In this document: in pieces, positions 14,554-14,889 of the stretch | Layout: the number at the start of each line of letters is the position of its first letter | How positions within the stretch are numbered: the stretch's first letter is position 1 | DNA from: JBLHOS01 sp047623825 | Lineage (GTDB): Bacteria; Pseudomonadota; Alphaproteobacteria; Rhodobacterales; Rhodobacteraceae | Assembly: GCA_047623825.1 (NCBI GenBank) | Contig: JBLHOS010000073.1 | Coordinates: 1 to 14,889, forward strand | Reading direction: 5' to 3' | Length of the DNA stretch: 14,889 nt | Position numbers and translations under genes: made by a program | The notes under the pieces: generated by a model | Seen by the model: the letters and a program-made list of their open reading frames with translations, nothing else | Told to the model about the DNA's origin: nothing | The model's database searches: none

Positions 14554-14889
14554 TGACCCAACCCGAAATCGGTGCATTTTCTCGGCGCGATCTGGATCTG
14601 CATCCCAAGCCGTTGACGCCAGAATACAAGTCAAGCGTCTTAAGATCGCCGCAAATGGCGCGAATATCATTTGATAATTCCTTGTCTGAAATTGCTGGAC
14701 CTATGTTCGGGCATGCGCTTTTGGGGCCGTTGGATAATGATCTGATCGTGAATTATGCGCAGGCCGGCAGCAGTGCCATTGGTGAGCGGATCATCGTGCA
14801 TGGCCGCCTGCTGGATGAGGCTGGGCGACCGGTTCGCGGTGCGCTACTGGAGGTTTGGCAAGCCAATGCTGGCGGGCGTTATCGTCATA
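14553..14889 (+). CDS. pcaH: Protocatechuate 3,4-dioxygenase beta subunit (3' end outside the window)
   Basis: The first 112 residues of the beta subunit of protocatechuate 3,4-dioxygenase, the non-haem iron(III) enzyme that cleaves protocatechuate to beta-carboxy-cis,cis-muconate; about half of a protein usually near 240 residues. Recognisable segments are YKSSVLRSP, SLSEIAGPMFG, DNDLIVNYA, GERIIVHGRLLDEAGRPV and EVWQANAGGRYRH. The Tyr110 in GGRYRH corresponds to the first iron-ligand tyrosine of the family (Tyr408 in P. putida numbering); the second tyrosine and the two histidine ligands lie beyond the window. The ATG overlaps the pcaC stop by one base, with AGGA at 14544-14547. pcaG, the alpha subunit, is expected next but cannot be seen. 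Confidence 0.95.
   Translation, partial: MTQPEIGAFSRRDLDLHPKPLTPEYKSSVLRSPQMARISFDNSLSEIAGPMFGHALLGPLDNDLIVNYAQAGSSAIGERIIVHGRLLDEAGRPVRGALLEVWQANAGGRYRH

Overview
The window looks like chromosomal DNA from a marine alphaproteobacterium, most likely a Rhodobacterales/roseobacter-type organism. This is an inference from moderately high GC, tightly packed genes with ATGA/GTGA overlaps, a first gene that resembles the roseobacter DmdB-type acyl-CoA ligases, and a divergent pcaQ / pcaC-pcaH arrangement typical of the group. No mobile elements, RNA genes, CRISPR arrays or phage genes were seen. The window is almost fully coding: the largest gaps are about 100 bases (13015-13116) and 90 bases (14035-14124).

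Region 1 (1-7162, + strand) is one compact operon of eight genes whose 5' end lies outside the window. In order: an acyl-CoA ligase (N-terminus cut off), a probable NADP-type SDR, a MaoC-type enoyl-CoA hydratase, a nitronate monooxygenase-family flavoprotein, an ACAD10/11-type acyl-CoA dehydrogenase, an APH-fold phosphotransferase of the kind fused to ACAD10/ACAD11 in animals, a probable NAD-type SDR and a PaaI-type hotdog thioesterase. The dehydrogenase carries Asp instead of Glu at the usual catalytic position and the next gene is the kinase. This matches the enzyme pair used to remove a 4-hydroxyl group from acyl-CoAs through a phosphorylated intermediate (LvaA/LvaC in Pseudomonas putida levulinate catabolism; ACAD10/11 in mammals). 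The operon may therefore activate an oxo- or hydroxy-acid, reduce, phosphorylate and eliminate it, and pass the product to beta-oxidation.

Region 2 (7150-13014, - strand) converges tail-to-tail on region 1 with a 13-base overlap. Read in its own direction it encodes an acyl-CoA ligase, a fused enoyl-CoA hydratase/3-hydroxyacyl-CoA dehydrogenase, and two adjacent acyl-CoA dehydrogenases that look like the large and small partners of a heteromeric enzyme. The set resembles the pim (pimelate) operon of Rhodopseudomonas palustris and lacks a thiolase.

Region 3 (13117-14889) holds a PcaQ-like LysR regulator on the - strand and, divergently on the + strand, pcaC and the first 112 codons of pcaH. 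These belong to the protocatechuate branch of the beta-ketoadipate pathway. A perfect 7-base inverted repeat between them supplies a TATAAT on each strand. Dicarboxylate (adipate) beta-oxidation also ends at beta-ketoadipyl-CoA, so regions 2 and 3 may feed one endpoint and share a thiolase encoded elsewhere. That link is an inference.
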